Shown here one piece after another: positions 1 to 7,805 of a stretch of 64,000 nt of DNA; positions within the stretch are counted from its first letter, which is position 1; every line of letters starts with the position of its first letter. The position numbers were made by a program, and so were the translations under genes. The notes under the pieces were generated by a model that searched no databases, was not told the origin of the DNA, and worked only from the letters and a program-made list of their open reading frames with translations. Source of the stretch: Polaromonas sp. 39-63-25 (GTDB lineage: Bacteria > Pseudomonadota > Gammaproteobacteria > Burkholderiales > Burkholderiaceae_C); the NCBI RefSeq assembly GCF_002278925.1, contig NZ_NCJH01000024.1:1-64000 (forward strand), given 5' to 3'.

Positions 1-97
1 CCATCCTGTCGATCCATGGGGTAACCTGACCAAAGGCTACCGCACCCGCAACAACAAGCGCACGCAAGTGATGATTGTTTCGCGTCGCAAGAAGTAA
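1..97 (+). CDS. rplB: 50S ribosomal protein L2, C-terminal end (partial)
   Basis: The window opens inside this gene; the reading frame begins at base 2 and ends with TAA at 95-97. The 31 visible residues start HPVDPWGN and end in the basic tail VSRRKK, the conserved C-terminus of L2, which binds 23S rRNA near the peptidyl-transferase centre. It lies 9 bases upstream of rpsS, in the usual S10-operon order. Everything N-terminal is outside the window. Confidence 0.93.
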   Translation, partial: HPVDPWGNLTKGYRTRNNKRTQVMIVSRRKK

Positions 98-106
98 GGC
101 CAGGAA

Positions 107-385
107 ATGACACGTTCACTCAAAAAAGGTCCCTTTGTCGACCAGCACCTGGTAGCCAAGGCTGATAAAGCCGTTACCAACAAAGACAAAAAGCCGATCA
201 AGACCTGGTCGCGCCGCTCCATGATCCTGCCCGAGTTCATCGGCCTGACCATCGCCGTGCACAACGGCAAGCAGCACGTCCCTGTCTACATCACCGATCA
301 AATGGTTGGCCACAAGCTGGGCGAGTTCGCACTCACCCGGACTTTCAAAGGTCATCCGGCTGACAAAAAAGTTGTGAGAAAGTAA
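107..385 (+). CDS. rpsS: 30S ribosomal protein S19
   Basis: The 92-residue product has the normal length for S19. It starts TRSLKKGPF and carries the conserved stretch [20 protein letters not shown] at about residues 52-71, followed by the C-terminal GEFALTRTF box. S19 sits in the head of the small subunit, forms a complex with S13 and touches the A-site tRNA region. The gene lies between rplB and rplV in the S10 operon; the AGGAA upstream of ATG107 fits as ribosome binding site. Confidence 0.98.
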   Translation: MTRSLKKGPFVDQHLVAKADKAVTNKDKKPIKTWSRRSMILPEFIGLTIAVHNGKQHVPVYITDQMVGHKLGEFALTRTFKGHPADKKVVRK

Positions 386-394
386 GGAAAGACC

Positions 395-724
395 ATGGAA
401 ACACGTGCAACCCTCCGGGGCGTTCGTCTGTCGGTCGACAAGGGCCGTCTGGTCGCTGACCTGATCCGCGGCAAAAAAGTGGATCAGGCGCTCAACATCT
501 TGACCTTCACGCAGAAAAAAGCTGCCGGAATCATCAAGAAGGTGGTGGAGTCGGCTATCGCCAACGCTGAACACAACGATGGCGCCGACATCGACGAACT
601 GAAGGTGAAAACCATCTACGTCGAACAAGGCACCACGCTCAAGCGTTTCTCGGCGCGCGCCAAGGGCCGCGGCAACCGTATCAGCAAGCCCACGTGCCAT
701 GTGTACGTTGTGGTTGGCAATTAA
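395..724 (+). CDS. rplV: 50S ribosomal protein L22
   Basis: The 109-residue product matches the normal L22 length of about 110. The N-terminal globular part includes [18 protein letters not shown] (residues about 10-27). The C-terminal beta-hairpin region, rich in Arg and Lys (AKGRGNRI), is the part that lines the peptide exit tunnel near the macrolide site. AAGGAAAG lies 9-10 bases upstream of the ATG. It is cotranscribed with rpsS, 9 bases upstream, and rpsC, 15 bases downstream. Confidence 0.98.
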   Translation: METRATLRGVRLSVDKGRLVADLIRGKKVDQALNILTFTQKKAAGIIKKVVESAIANAEHNDGADIDELKVKTIYVEQGTTLKRFSARAKGRGNRISKPTCHVYVVVGN

Positions 725-739
725 GAAGGCAGACAGGAT

Positions 740-1657
740 ATGGGACAAAAAATCAACCCAACCGGGTTCCGCCTTGCCATCAGCCGTAACTGGTCCAGCC
801 GCTGGTACGCGAGCAACAAGGACTTCGCCGGCATGCTGGCCGAAGACATCAAGGTTCGCGAGTACCTGAAAGCCAAGCTGAAGAACGCCGCGGTGTCGCG
901 CGTTCTCATCGAGCGCCCCGCCAAGAACGCCCGCATCACGATTTACTCGGCACGTCCGGGCGTTGTGATCGGCAAAAAAGGCGAGGACATCGAGAACCTC
1001 AAGAAAGAACTGAGCCGCCAGCTGGGCGTGCCGGTCGCCGTGAACATCGAAGAAGTTCGCAAGCCTGAAATTGATGCCAAGCTGATCGCAGACAGCATCA
1101 CCCAGCAGCTTGAAAAACGCATCATGTTCCGCCGTGCGATGAAGCGCGCCATGCAAAACGCCATGCGTCTGGGTGCCCTGGGCATCAAGATCATGTCGTC
1201 CGGCCGCTTGAACGGCATTGAAATCGCTCGTTGCGAGTGGTACCGCGAAGGTCGCGTGCCCCTTCACACCCTGCGCGCCGACATCGATTACGGCACCTCT
1301 GAAGCCAAGACCACCTATGGTGTGATCGGCGTCAAGGTCTGGGTCTACAAGGGCGACACCCTGGGCCGCGGCGATTCGCCGGGCGCCCGTCTGGATGCCG
1401 CACCTTCGGATGAAGAACGCAAGCCTCGCGGCCCGCGTCGCGATGCACGTCCTGGCGATCGCACGGACCGTCCGTCCGCACCCCGTGGAGCCGCACGCCC
1501 AGCGCGCGGCCCCGTCGGTGGTGTGAACACGGCCCCTGCGGATGGCAGCGACAAACCGGCTGAAGCTACCCCTGGTAGCGACGCCCCGAAAACCACCGTT
1601 AAGCGCGTCCGCAAAGCCGCGCCAGCTGCAGCAGCTGACGGTGCCAAGACCGAGTAA
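740..1657 (+). CDS. rpsC: 30S ribosomal protein S3 with long C-terminal tail
   Basis: S3 lines the mRNA entry channel of the small subunit. The N-terminal half has the type II KH fold with the GKKG loop at residues 78-81, and the S3 C-terminal domain runs to about residue 215 ([14 protein letters not shown]). The protein is 305 residues, about 70 longer than the E. coli S3 of 233. The extra tail is rich in Arg, Pro, Ala and Gly and ends with an acidic and Ala-rich segment, so it is probably disordered. Its codon and base use match the rest of the operon, so it is part of the gene and not a read-through. Extended S3 tails occur in related Burkholderiales; a function for this one is unknown. 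Confidence 0.97.
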   Translation: MGQKINPTGFRLAISRNWSSRWYASNKDFAGMLAEDIKVREYLKAKLKNAAVSRVLIERPAKNARITIYSARPGVVIGKKGEDIENLKKELSRQLGVPVAVNIEEVRKPEIDAKLIADSITQQLEKRIMFRRAMKRAMQNAMRLGALGIKIMSSGRLNGIEIARCEWYREGRVPLHTLRADIDYGTSEAKTTYGVIGVKVWVYKGDTLGRGDSPGARLDAAPSDEERKPRGPRRDARPGDRTDRPSAPRGAARPARGPVGGVNTAPADGSDKPAEATPGSDAPKTTVKRVRKAAPAAAADGAKTE

Positions 1658-1681
1658 TCGGTCTAACTACGGAGAATACAA

Positions 1682-2098
1682 ATGCTGCAACCCGCTCGCA
1701 GAAAATACCGCAAAGAGCAAAAAGGCCGTAACACCGGCATCGCCACACGAGGCAACTCGGTGGCATTCGGTGATTTCGGTCTGAAGTGTACCGACCGCGG
1801 TCGCCTCACTGCTCGTCAAATCGAAGCCGCACGTCGTGCGATTTCCCGTCACGTCAAACGTGGCGGCCGTATCTGGATCCGTGTCTTCCCGGACAAGCCG
1901 ATTTCCCAAAAGCCTGCTGAAGTGCGTATGGGTAACGGTAAAGGCAATCCCGAGTACTACGTGGCTGAAATCCAGCCCGGCAAGATCGTTTTTGAAATCG
2001 TCGGTGTGCCTGAAGAGCTGGCCCGCGAAGCGTTCCGCCTGGCATCTGCCAAGCTGCCGCTGCGCACCACCTTCGTCAGCCGCATGATTGGCCAGTAA
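1682..2098 (+). CDS. rplP: 50S ribosomal protein L16
   Basis: The 138-residue product has normal L16 length. It begins [15 protein letters not shown] and carries the conserved [12 protein letters not shown] and [12 protein letters not shown] regions and the [15 protein letters not shown] box at about residues 80-94, which contains the Arg that is hydroxylated by YcfD in E. coli. L16 binds 23S rRNA and helps position tRNA in the A site. ACGGAG lies upstream of the ATG, in the gap after rpsC. Confidence 0.98.
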   Translation: MLQPARRKYRKEQKGRNTGIATRGNSVAFGDFGLKCTDRGRLTARQIEAARRAISRHVKRGGRIWIRVFPDKPISQKPAEVRMGNGKGNPEYYVAEIQPGKIVFEIVGVPEELAREAFRLASAKLPLRTTFVSRMIGQ

Positions 2099-2109
2099 GG
2101 GAAATGACC

Positions 2110-2316
2110 ATGACCAAATCTACTGAACTGCGCAAAAAAGACGTTGCCGGCCTGCAAACCGAAGTCAAAGAGCTGCAAAAGGCCCACTTTGGTCTGCGCA
2201 TGCAAAAAGCCACGCAACAACTCACCAACACCGCCACGCTGCGTTCTGCGCGCCGTGACATCGCTCGCGCCAAAACCATCCTGGCCGAGACCATCGTCAA
2301 GCAAGGAGCGAAATAA
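2110..2316 (+). CDS. rpmC: 50S ribosomal protein L29
   Basis: A short basic protein of 68 residues ([11 protein letters not shown]...) with the L29 two-helix pattern and the core [16 protein letters not shown]29 sits by the peptide exit and helps dock trigger factor and SRP. An upstream in-frame ATG exists at 2104, but the purine-rich AAGGGA lies only two bases from it and about eight from ATG2110, so 2110 is preferred. The TAA stop shares its last A with the ATG of rpsQ (TAATG), which suggests translational coupling. Confidence 0.95.
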   Translation: MTKSTELRKKDVAGLQTEVKELQKAHFGLRMQKATQQLTNTATLRSARRDIARAKTILAETIVKQGAK

Positions 2317-2585
2317 TGACGGAAGCTAAAAAATCCCTCAAGCGCACCCTGGTTGGCCGTGTGGTCAGCGACAAGCGCGCGAAAACGGTGACGGTGCTGG
2401 TCGAGCGTCGTGTCAAGCACGAGCTGTACGGCAAGATCGTGTCCCTGTCGAGCAAGTACCACGCCCATGACGAAAAGGGCGAGTACAAGACGGGTGACCT
2501 GATCGAGATCACCGAAAGCCGCCCGATTTCCAAGACCAAGAACTGGGTTGTGACCAAGTTGCTGGAAAAAGCTGCTGTGGTCTGA
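2316..2585 (+). CDS. rpsQ: 30S ribosomal protein S17
   Basis: The 89-residue product has normal S17 length. It shows the OB-fold signature [31 protein letters not shown] split over residues 12-42, and the [16 protein letters not shown] box near the C-terminus. S17 binds 16S rRNA early in 30S assembly. It is the last gene of this transcription unit. In E. coli rplN follows after a short gap; here a strong terminator follows instead. Confidence 0.98.
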   Translation: MTEAKKSLKRTLVGRVVSDKRAKTVTVLVERRVKHELYGKIVSLSSKYHAHDEKGEYKTGDLIEITESRPISKTKNWVVTKLLEKAAVV

Positions 2586-2612
2586 ACCTCCCCGGTTTGA
2601 CCGCAAGTCATC

Positions 2613-2645
2613 AAAAAAGGCCCACGATGTGGGCCTTTTTTTTTT
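2613..2645 (+). terminator. Rho-independent terminator of the S10 operon
   Basis: A run of six A, then GGCCCAC, a three-base loop GAT, GTGGGCC and a run of ten T. The stem is seven GC-rich pairs extended by A-T pairs. It lies 28 bases after the rpsQ stop and is one of the strongest terminators in the window. Confidence 0.92.
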
Positions 2646-2775
2646 CCGCTGTCAGCCGCCCTCAGGTCGCCCGCGATGCGCGGCGGGGCTTTCGCCGGCC
2701 CCTGAACGCATAAGTCGGAATCGTTGAAAATGGTGGCTGACCGTTTTTACTCCCCCTCATTAACAAGGAGACACC

Positions 2776-3282
2776 ATGATCAAAGTAGGCGACACCCTTC
2801 CCGCAGCCACGCTGATGGAATTTTCGGAAGTCGAAGGCAATGGCTGCAGCATCGGCCCCAATCCCGTCGACGTGAGCAAGGCGGCGGCCGGGAAAACCAT
2901 TGCGCTGTTTGGCCTGCCGGGCGCTTACACGCCGACCTGCTCTGCCAAACATGTGCCGGGTTATGTCGAGACATTCGACGAGCTCAAGGCCGCCGGTGTG
3001 GACGAGATCTGGTGCGTGAGTGTCAATGATGCTTTTGTGATGGGTGCCTGGGCGCGCGACCAGAAGACCGGCGCCAAGGTCCGCATGCTGGCCGACGGCA
3101 GCGCCGACTTCGCCAAGGCCACCGGCCTGACACTGGACCTGACTGCACGCGGCATGGGCCTGCGCAGCAACCGTTATTCGATGCTGGTCAAGGACGGCAA
3201 GGTCGCCGCGCTGAACGTAGAAGGCCCCGGCAAGTTTGAAGTCAGCGACGCTGGCACCCTGCTGGCACAAGCCAAGGGCTGA
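2776..3282 (+). CDS. Peroxiredoxin, Prx5 type
   Basis: A thiol peroxidase of 168 residues with the Prx5-family active site PGAYTPTCS, peroxidatic Cys55, preceded by the Thr/Pro that shape the pocket. The family reduces H2O2 and alkyl hydroperoxides in the cytoplasm with glutaredoxin/GSH or thioredoxin. Other cysteines are Cys24 and Cys80; which of them, if any, resolves the disulfide cannot be told from sequence. ACAAGGAGA lies seven bases before ATG2776. It is a monocistronic gene between two terminators. Confidence 0.94.
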   Translation: MIKVGDTLPAATLMEFSEVEGNGCSIGPNPVDVSKAAAGKTIALFGLPGAYTPTCSAKHVPGYVETFDELKAAGVDEIWCVSVNDAFVMGAWARDQKTGAKVRMLADGSADFAKATGLTLDLTARGMGLRSNRYSMLVKDGKVAALNVEGPGKFEVSDAGTLLAQAKG

Positions 3283-3318
3283 GCCCCCGTCCGGGCTCGC
3301 CGGACTGTTTCCGCAGAC

Positions 3319-3350
3319 AAGCCGCAGATCGCAGGACCTGCGGCTTTTTT
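3319..3350 (+). terminator. Terminator after the peroxiredoxin gene
   Basis: AAGCCGCAG and CTGCGGCTT form an eight to nine base-pair stem around the loop ATCGCAGGAC, followed by six T. It sits 37 bases after the peroxiredoxin stop. Confidence 0.85.
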
Positions 3351-3384
3351 GTGGGCTGCCGACGGCGAGAACTTTCGCTCAGAC

Positions 3385-3438
3385 GCTATGAAAAAAGTAG
3401 CTGTTAGCGCCCGTTGAATAAGGGCTACAGCCTGATTT
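3385..3438 (+). repeat. Dispersed intergenic repeat, copy 1 of 7
   Basis: GCTATGAAAAAAGTAGCTGT, then TAGCGCCCGTTGAATAAGGG and CTACAGCCTGATTT. It aligns without gaps to the other copies at 7715, 24649, 24764, 27799, 41105 and 46502; the shared core is TAGCTGYT-GCGCCCG and AAGGGCT. This copy lies in the convergent gap between the peroxiredoxin and acetyltransferase genes and ends two bases from the acetyltransferase stop codon. Confidence 0.85.
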
Positions 3439-3440
3439 GA

Positions 3441-3935
3441 CTACAAATCCACCTTCAGGTAGTGAGCGCCCGCTATCGGGTTGTGGTAGTAGGGCGGGAT
3501 GTCCTTGAAGCCCAGATCTTCGTACAGCGCCCTTGCCGCCTCCATGTCGTTGAGGGTGTCGAGCAGGAGGCTGTGGTAACCCGCGATGCGCGCGGCATCC
3601 AGCACCGCTTCGACGAGTTGCCGTCCCAGCCCGAAGCGGCGAAAGCCCGGGCGCACATACAGGCGTTTCATCTCGCAGGCATTGTGGTAGTCCACCGTCT
3701 CCAGCGGGCGCATCGCGCAGCAGCCGGCGATCTCGCCGTCCACCAGGGCCAGCAGCAGGCAGCCCTGCGGCGGCGCATAGTCACCCGGCAGACCGGCCAA
3801 CTCGGCCTCGAAGTTCTGGAAGCAGAGGTCGACGCCCAGCTGGTCGGCGTACTCCTGGAAAATCAGGCGCGTTGCCGCCAGCTGTTCCGGCGTGGCCGGG
3901 GTGATGAACTCGATGGAGGGAGAAGAAGCAGACAT
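3441..3935 (-). CDS. GNAT-family N-acetyltransferase
   Basis: The 164-residue product has the GNAT acetyl-CoA loop RRFGLGR at residues 99-105, preceded by the beta strand MKRLYVRPGF, and the C-terminal motif B (LYEDLGFKDIPPYYHNP). It transfers an acetyl group from acetyl-CoA to an unknown amine. The frame stays open upstream to 4115, but that would overlap the cytochrome b gene and adds a sequence without family features, so ATG3935 (MSASSPSIEF) is chosen; no strong ribosome binding site is visible there. It is transcribed toward the peroxiredoxin gene. Confidence 0.88.
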   Translation of the reverse strand: MSASSPSIEFITPATPEQLAATRLIFQEYADQLGVDLCFQNFEAELAGLPGDYAPPQGCLLLALVDGEIAGCCAMRPLETVDYHNACEMKRLYVRPGFRRFGLGRQLVEAVLDAARIAGYHSLLLDTLNDMEAARALYEDLGFKDIPPYYHNPIAGAHYLKVDL

Positions 3936-4017
3936 GGCACGGTGAAGTCCAACCCAGTGTATCGGGATTTTTCGGAGCCCCCACCGGGACTTGCCCGGGT
4001 CTGCGCTACAGGCCGTG

Positions 4018-4698
4018 TCAGAACGCGGGCGCGCCCAGGCTGCTGATCCAGTAGACCCCGGCCGCACAAACCAGCAGCACCCCCAGGGCCAGCAGCCGCG
4101 AGGTCGTGTCGTCACGCGAGGCGGGCGCGGGTGTCACCAGTACCTTGTCGCCATGCAGCATGGCGCCCACCAGATTGTGTTTACGCCACAGGTAGAACAC
4201 GATGGCCCCGATGTGCAGCACCACCAGAGCCAGCAGGATCCACCTGCCGATGTTCTTGTGATAGTCGGTCGCCAGGCCGACGGTGGCGTTGGAGACAAAA
4301 CGCGTCAGCGGACCCGCGAAGGCGATTTCGTCGTCGCTGAGCAAGCCGGTGCCGACCTGGGCCAGCAGGAAGCCCAGCATGGCAAAAACCGACCCGGCGC
4401 CGACGGGGCTGTGCCCGATGCCGTGTTCGGGCCTGCCTTTTCCCTTGAGGTAGTTGATCACGCTGGCCGGCGAATAAATGAAGGCACCAAAACGGGACCA
4501 GCGTCCGCCCACCAGCCCCCAGACGATGCGAAACAGCAGCAGCGTCAGCACCGAATAACCGAAGCGGAAGTGCCAGACCATGGCGTTGCCGCCTATCGTG
4601 CCGGTGACCGCCAGCCCGATCACCGCGGCGACCAGCGCCCAGTGAAAAAGCCGTGTGGGCAGGTCCCAGACGCGTATTTTGTGGATGTGCTGGCTCAT
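4018..4698 (-). CDS. Cytochrome b561-type membrane protein
   Basis: A 226-residue integral membrane protein of the di-haem cytochrome b561 / Ni-Fe hydrogenase b-subunit type. Four membrane helices carry the probable haem ligands His19 (LFHW), His43 (VWHFRFGY), His147 (DYHKNIG) and His162 (VLHIG). A fifth hydrophobic helix lies at about residues 202-219. Such proteins pass electrons between membrane quinones and a periplasmic partner. The divergent neighbour encodes a periplasmic cytochrome c', a plausible partner (inference). Confidence 0.9.
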   Translation of the reverse strand: MSQHIHKIRVWDLPTRLFHWALVAAVIGLAVTGTIGGNAMVWHFRFGYSVLTLLLFRIVWGLVGGRWSRFGAFIYSPASVINYLKGKGRPEHGIGHSPVGAGSVFAMLGFLLAQVGTGLLSDDEIAFAGPLTRFVSNATVGLATDYHKNIGRWILLALVVLHIGAIVFYLWRKHNLVGAMLHGDKVLVTPAPASRDDTTSRLLALGVLLVCAAGVYWISSLGAPAF

Positions 4699-4916
4699 GC
4701 GTGACTCCTCTTGTTGTGTCTGATGGTCGGGCCGTCATGCCGCCATGGTATGTTTCATGCGTCGGGTTCAGTGCCCGGCCGCTTTTCCTTGGTGCTTACC
4801 CTAGTCCTTTAGTTCCAGCGGAACTTTGCAACCGGGATAAGGCTCCTTTGACTGGCAGTCTATCGGGAAGCACTGCCCCATCGCAAGAACATCTCAAAAA
4901 CCACGAGGAAAAATAA

Positions 4917-5372
4917 ATGAAAGCTTTCGCCTGTATTGCAGCCGCTGCCACCCTGCTCGCCCTGGCCGCTCCGGCCTCTGCCCAGTTTGCCAAACCCGAA
5001 GACGCCATCAAGTACCGCCAGAGCGCGCTGTCCGTGATGGGCACGCATTTCGGCCGCCTGGGCGCCATGGCCAATGGCCGTGTCCCGTTCGACGCCAAAG
5101 TCGCCGCGGACAATGCCGAGATCGTGGCTGCCATGGCCAAACTCCCGTGGGCCGGCTTCGGTGCGGGCACGGACAAGGGCGGCAACACCAAGGCCAAGCC
5201 CGAAATCTGGACTGAGCAGGCCAAGTTCAAGGAACACAGCGACAAGCTGCAGGCGGAGTCCACCAAGCTTGCTGCCGCCAGCAAGACCGGCAGCCTCGAC
5301 AGCCTGAAAACGGCGTTTGCCGCAACCGCCGATACCTGCAAGGCTTGCCACGACGCGTTCCGGAATAAATAA
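4917..5372 (+). CDS. Cytochrome c' (class II c-type cytochrome)
   Basis: The 151-residue precursor has a signal peptide (MKAFACIAAAATLLALAAPA then SA, cleavage before QF). The haem-binding CKACH lies at the very C-terminus (Cys141, Cys144, His145), which is the class II arrangement of a four-helix bundle. Family members bind NO or CO at a five-coordinate haem, or carry electrons; the sixth-ligand state cannot be read from sequence. It is divergent from the cytochrome b561 gene, with 218 bases between them. Confidence 0.93.
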   Translation: MKAFACIAAAATLLALAAPASAQFAKPEDAIKYRQSALSVMGTHFGRLGAMANGRVPFDAKVAADNAEIVAAMAKLPWAGFGAGTDKGGNTKAKPEIWTEQAKFKEHSDKLQAESTKLAAASKTGSLDSLKTAFAATADTCKACHDAFRNK

Positions 5373-5373
5373 A

Positions 5374-5466
5374 GCCCCCACGGTCGCTCACTGCGTGTAG
5401 CTTCCTGCCCCCCGAGGGGGCCGCTGCGCCTGCGGGCCGGCAAAGCCGGACCCGCGGCCCCTGCTT
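5374..5466 (+). repeat. GC-rich dispersed repeat, copy 1 of 2
   Basis: Starts GCCCCCACGGTCGCTCACTG, continues through a C6GAGG5 hairpin (CCCCCCGAGGGGG) and a GCCGGCAAAGCCGG hairpin. It is about 90% identical over some 85 bases to 22736-22822 in the pts operon. It begins one base after the cytochrome c' stop. From memory, similar elements are widespread in Comamonadaceae intergenic DNA. Confidence 0.85.
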
Positions 5467-5498
5467 GAAAAGACGAGCCTCCCGCGCCGGCAGTGATG

Positions 5499-5536
5499 AA
5501 AAAAGGCCGATTCCCTTGCGGGAGTCGGCCTTTTTT
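5499..5536. terminator. Bidirectional terminator between convergent genes
   Basis: Six A, GGCCGATTCCC, loop TTGC, GGGAGTCGGCC, six T. One stem with A and T runs on the two sides can stop transcription from both the cytochrome c' gene (plus) and the thioredoxin-like gene (minus). Confidence 0.9.
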
Positions 5537-5560
5537 AATGGGCTTTTGAGCGAAAGCTGA

Positions 5561-6073
5561 TCAGGTCTCGGCCAGCAGCTTTTCAATCAGCTGGTGCAGG
5601 GCCGCAAAGTCCGGCTCGCCGACGTACTGCTTGACGATTTCTCCGCGCTTGTTGACCACGTAGGTGGTCGGCGTGAGTTGCACATCGCCCCAGGCCTTGG
5701 CCACCGCACCGGTGTTGTCGATGGCCACCTTGAACGGCAGCTTGCGCGTTTCAGCGTAGTTGACGACGTAACTCGGCGGGTCGTAACTCATGGCCACCGC
5801 CAGCGTGTCATAGCCCTGGCTCTGGTACTTGTTGTAGGTGGAAATGATTTTGGGCATCTCCGCCACACAGGTCACGCAACTGGTGGCCCAGAAGTTGACC
5901 AGGGTGACCTTGCCCTTGAGGTCCGCCGTCGTCTTCTTGCTGCCGTCGAGCAGCACAAAAGTCGACTCGGGGGCCAGCTGCGCGCCGCCACAGCCGGCCA
6001 GGCCGGCAAGGGTACCCAGCACCAGCGCCGAGGCGAGGGCGATGCGGCATACTGCGCTTGAAACTGAACTCAT
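5561..6073 (-). CDS. TlpA/ResA-like thioredoxin lipoprotein
   Basis: A periplasmic thiol-disulfide protein of 170 residues. The lipobox LAGC puts the lipidated Cys at 28, followed by a thioredoxin fold with the redox motif FWATSCVTC (Cys66, Cys69), and the cis-Pro loop LTPTTYVV further on. TlpA/ResA relatives reduce apocytochrome c or copper-centre cysteines, which would suit the cytochrome genes next door (inference). ATG6073 is chosen because longer starts run into the divergent DUF4197 gene; no clear ribosome binding site precedes it. Confidence 0.88.
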   Translation of the reverse strand: MSSVSSAVCRIALASALVLGTLAGLAGCGGAQLAPESTFVLLDGSKKTTADLKGKVTLVNFWATSCVTCVAEMPKIISTYNKYQSQGYDTLAVAMSYDPPSYVVNYAETRKLPFKVAIDNTGAVAKAWGDVQLTPTTYVVNKRGEIVKQYVGEPDFAALHQLIEKLLAET

Positions 6074-6089
6074 GGGGAAGGATCTCGTC

Positions 6090-6794
6090 ATGCAACGTCG
6101 CAATTTTAACCAGGCCGGTCTCAGCGCACTGGGCATGCTGATCCTGACCACCTACCAGCAGGCGCAGGCCCTGTCGCTGGGCGACCTGAGCAGCGCAGAA
6201 GCGTCCATCGGCCTGAAAACCGCCCTCGAAAAGGGCGCCTTGGCGGCCGTGGCCCTGCTTGGCAAGACTGATGGATTCCTCGGCAACCCGAAAGTTCGCA
6301 TTCCTTTGCCCGGATACCTCGAAGACGCGTCGAAAATCCTGAAGAACTTCGGCCAGGGCAAGCGCATCGACGAGCTGGTCACGTCCATCAACCGCGCCGC
6401 CGAAGCCGCCGTGCCCATGGGCAAGGACCTGCTGGTCAGCGCCGTGCGCTCCATGAATGTCACCGACGCCAAAAACATCCTGGCCGGCGGCGAGACCTCG
6501 GTCACGAACTTCTTTGCCGAGAAAACCCGCGCCCCGCTGGGGGTGAAGTTCCTGCCGGTCGTCACCCAGGCCACGTCCAAAGTGGGGCTGGCCAACAAAT
6601 ACAACGAGTTCGCCGGCAAGGCCGCCGGTTTTGGTTTGGTCAAAAAGGAAGACGCCAACATCCAGCAGTACGTTACCGGCAAGACGCTGGACGGGCTCTA
6701 CCTGATCATCGGCGAGGAAGAAAAAAAGATTCGCCAGGACCCGGTGGGCACGGGTAGCGCGATTCTGAAGAAGGTGTTCGGGTCCATGAAGTAG
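6090..6794 (+). CDS. DUF4197 family exported protein
   Basis: The 234-residue product matches the DUF4197 family, whose function is unknown. The N-terminus MQRRNFNQAG has a twin-arginine pattern followed by a hydrophobic stretch ending in QAQA, so export by Tat is possible. The body is helical and rich in Lys/Gly/Ala, with a C-terminal LDGLYLIIGEEEKKIRQDP segment. ATG6090 is favoured over the longer frame because GGAAGGA lies seven bases upstream. Only 16 bases separate its start from the divergent thioredoxin-like start. Confidence 0.85.
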   Translation: MQRRNFNQAGLSALGMLILTTYQQAQALSLGDLSSAEASIGLKTALEKGALAAVALLGKTDGFLGNPKVRIPLPGYLEDASKILKNFGQGKRIDELVTSINRAAEAAVPMGKDLLVSAVRSMNVTDAKNILAGGETSVTNFFAEKTRAPLGVKFLPVVTQATSKVGLANKYNEFAGKAAGFGLVKKEDANIQQYVTGKTLDGLYLIIGEEEKKIRQDPVGTGSAILKKVFGSMK

Positions 6795-6971
6795 CGCGCA
6801 GGCCATCGCCAGGCACGGGGCGGCTGGCGCATGATTTTTTGATCTGCGGCAAAGTCTCGTCATCCGGTGGCTGGCGTTGGGAAGCACTTCTGCGCAGCAT
6901 CAAAGTTGCGTACGTGCCAAAGGCATTCAATCGAGAACTGGGAATATTCCCTGTTCTTACCAATGTTTGCC

Positions 6972-7565
6972 ATGAAAAAACAAGTTCTTGCCGCCGCCCT
7001 TTTGTGTTCCCTCGTGGCGGGTACCGCCATGGCCCAGCAGCCCGCCGAAGGCCCCTGGATGGTCCGCGCCAGAGCCGTGCATCTCGGCAGCACCAACGGC
7101 GACAGCACCGGCCTGGGCCTGGAGCTCAACGACAAGTGGATGCCCGAGGTGGACATCAGCTACTTCTTCAACAAGAACGTTGCGGTGGAGCTGGTGCTGA
7201 CCGTGCCGCAAAAACACACCTTGACGTCGCGCGGCACCTCCCTCGGTACGCTCAAGCACCTGCCGCCCACGCTGATGGCGCAGTACCACTTTGAATCCAC
7301 CGGCTTCAAGCCCTACGTGGGCGCCGGGGTGAACTACACACGCTTCAGTTCAGTCAACCTGTCCCCTGGCCTGGACGTGGACCGCAACAGCTGGGGCCCG
7401 GCCCTGCAGGCGGGCGTGGACATTCCTCTGGGCGGAAAGATGTACCTGAACTTTGATGTGAAAAAAGTCTATATCCGCACGGAGGTGTTGTCGGGCGGCG
7501 CCGGCGTGGGAAAATTCAGAATAGATCCGGTCCTGCTCGGTGTGGGCCTGGGCTGGCGCTTCTAA
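6972..7565 (+). CDS. OmpW-family outer membrane beta-barrel protein
   Basis: The 197-residue precursor has a signal peptide ending AGTAMA (cleavage before QQPAEG). The mature part has OmpW features: WMVRARAVHL at the N-terminus, alternating hydrophobic strands, LPPTLMAQYHF, GAGVNYTRF and the C-terminal aromatic GLGWRF that targets BamA. OmpW forms a small eight-stranded barrel for hydrophobic compounds. Another ATG lies at 6963 and the frame opens at 6867, but MKKQ at 6972 gives the cleanest signal peptide. Confidence 0.9.
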   Translation: MKKQVLAAALLCSLVAGTAMAQQPAEGPWMVRARAVHLGSTNGDSTGLGLELNDKWMPEVDISYFFNKNVAVELVLTVPQKHTLTSRGTSLGTLKHLPPTLMAQYHFESTGFKPYVGAGVNYTRFSSVNLSPGLDVDRNSWGPALQAGVDIPLGGKMYLNFDVKKVYIRTEVLSGGAGVGKFRIDPVLLGVGLGWRF

Positions 7566-7609
7566 GTTCCCCAGCAGGACCCGAACCCGTGGGCAGCCCG
7601 CCCGCAGGC

Positions 7610-7648
7610 GGGGCAGCGACGGCCGCTCTGGCAGTCGCTGCCCCTTTT
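7610..7648 (+). terminator. Terminator after the OmpW-like gene
   Basis: GGGGCAGCGAC pairs with GTCGCTGCCCC (11 pairs) around a 13-base loop and is followed by TTTTAC. It lies about 45 bases downstream of the ompW-like stop. The gap up to 7805 otherwise holds only a dispersed repeat. Confidence 0.75.
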
Positions 7649-7714
7649 ACTTTAACGCCCGTGGCCGAAGGCCTAGCGGCTACGCAAAATGCGTCGGCCG
7701 CGTCTTCTATAAGT

Positions 7715-7764
7715 AAAAAAAGCCCCTAGCCCAATGGCAACGGGCGCAAGCTGCTATCAAAAAA
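7715..7764 (-). repeat. Dispersed intergenic repeat, copy 2 of 7
   Basis: On the minus strand it reads TTTTTTGATAGCAGCTTGCG, then CCCGTTGCCATTGGGCTAGG and GGCTTTTTTT. It matches the family core (GATAGC-GCTTGCGCCCGTT ... GGGCTA). It lies in the convergent gap between the OmpW-like and GrpB genes. Confidence 0.75.
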
Positions 7765-7805
7765 GGAGTGGCCGCGGATTTTTCCGCCCACACCTGAGGC
7801 GTCAC

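Noticed and set aside
116-1267. Long minus-strand frame of 383 codons opposite rpsS, rplV and rpsC
   Set aside because: It is the shadow of three ribosomal protein genes on the other strand and has no protein family pattern.
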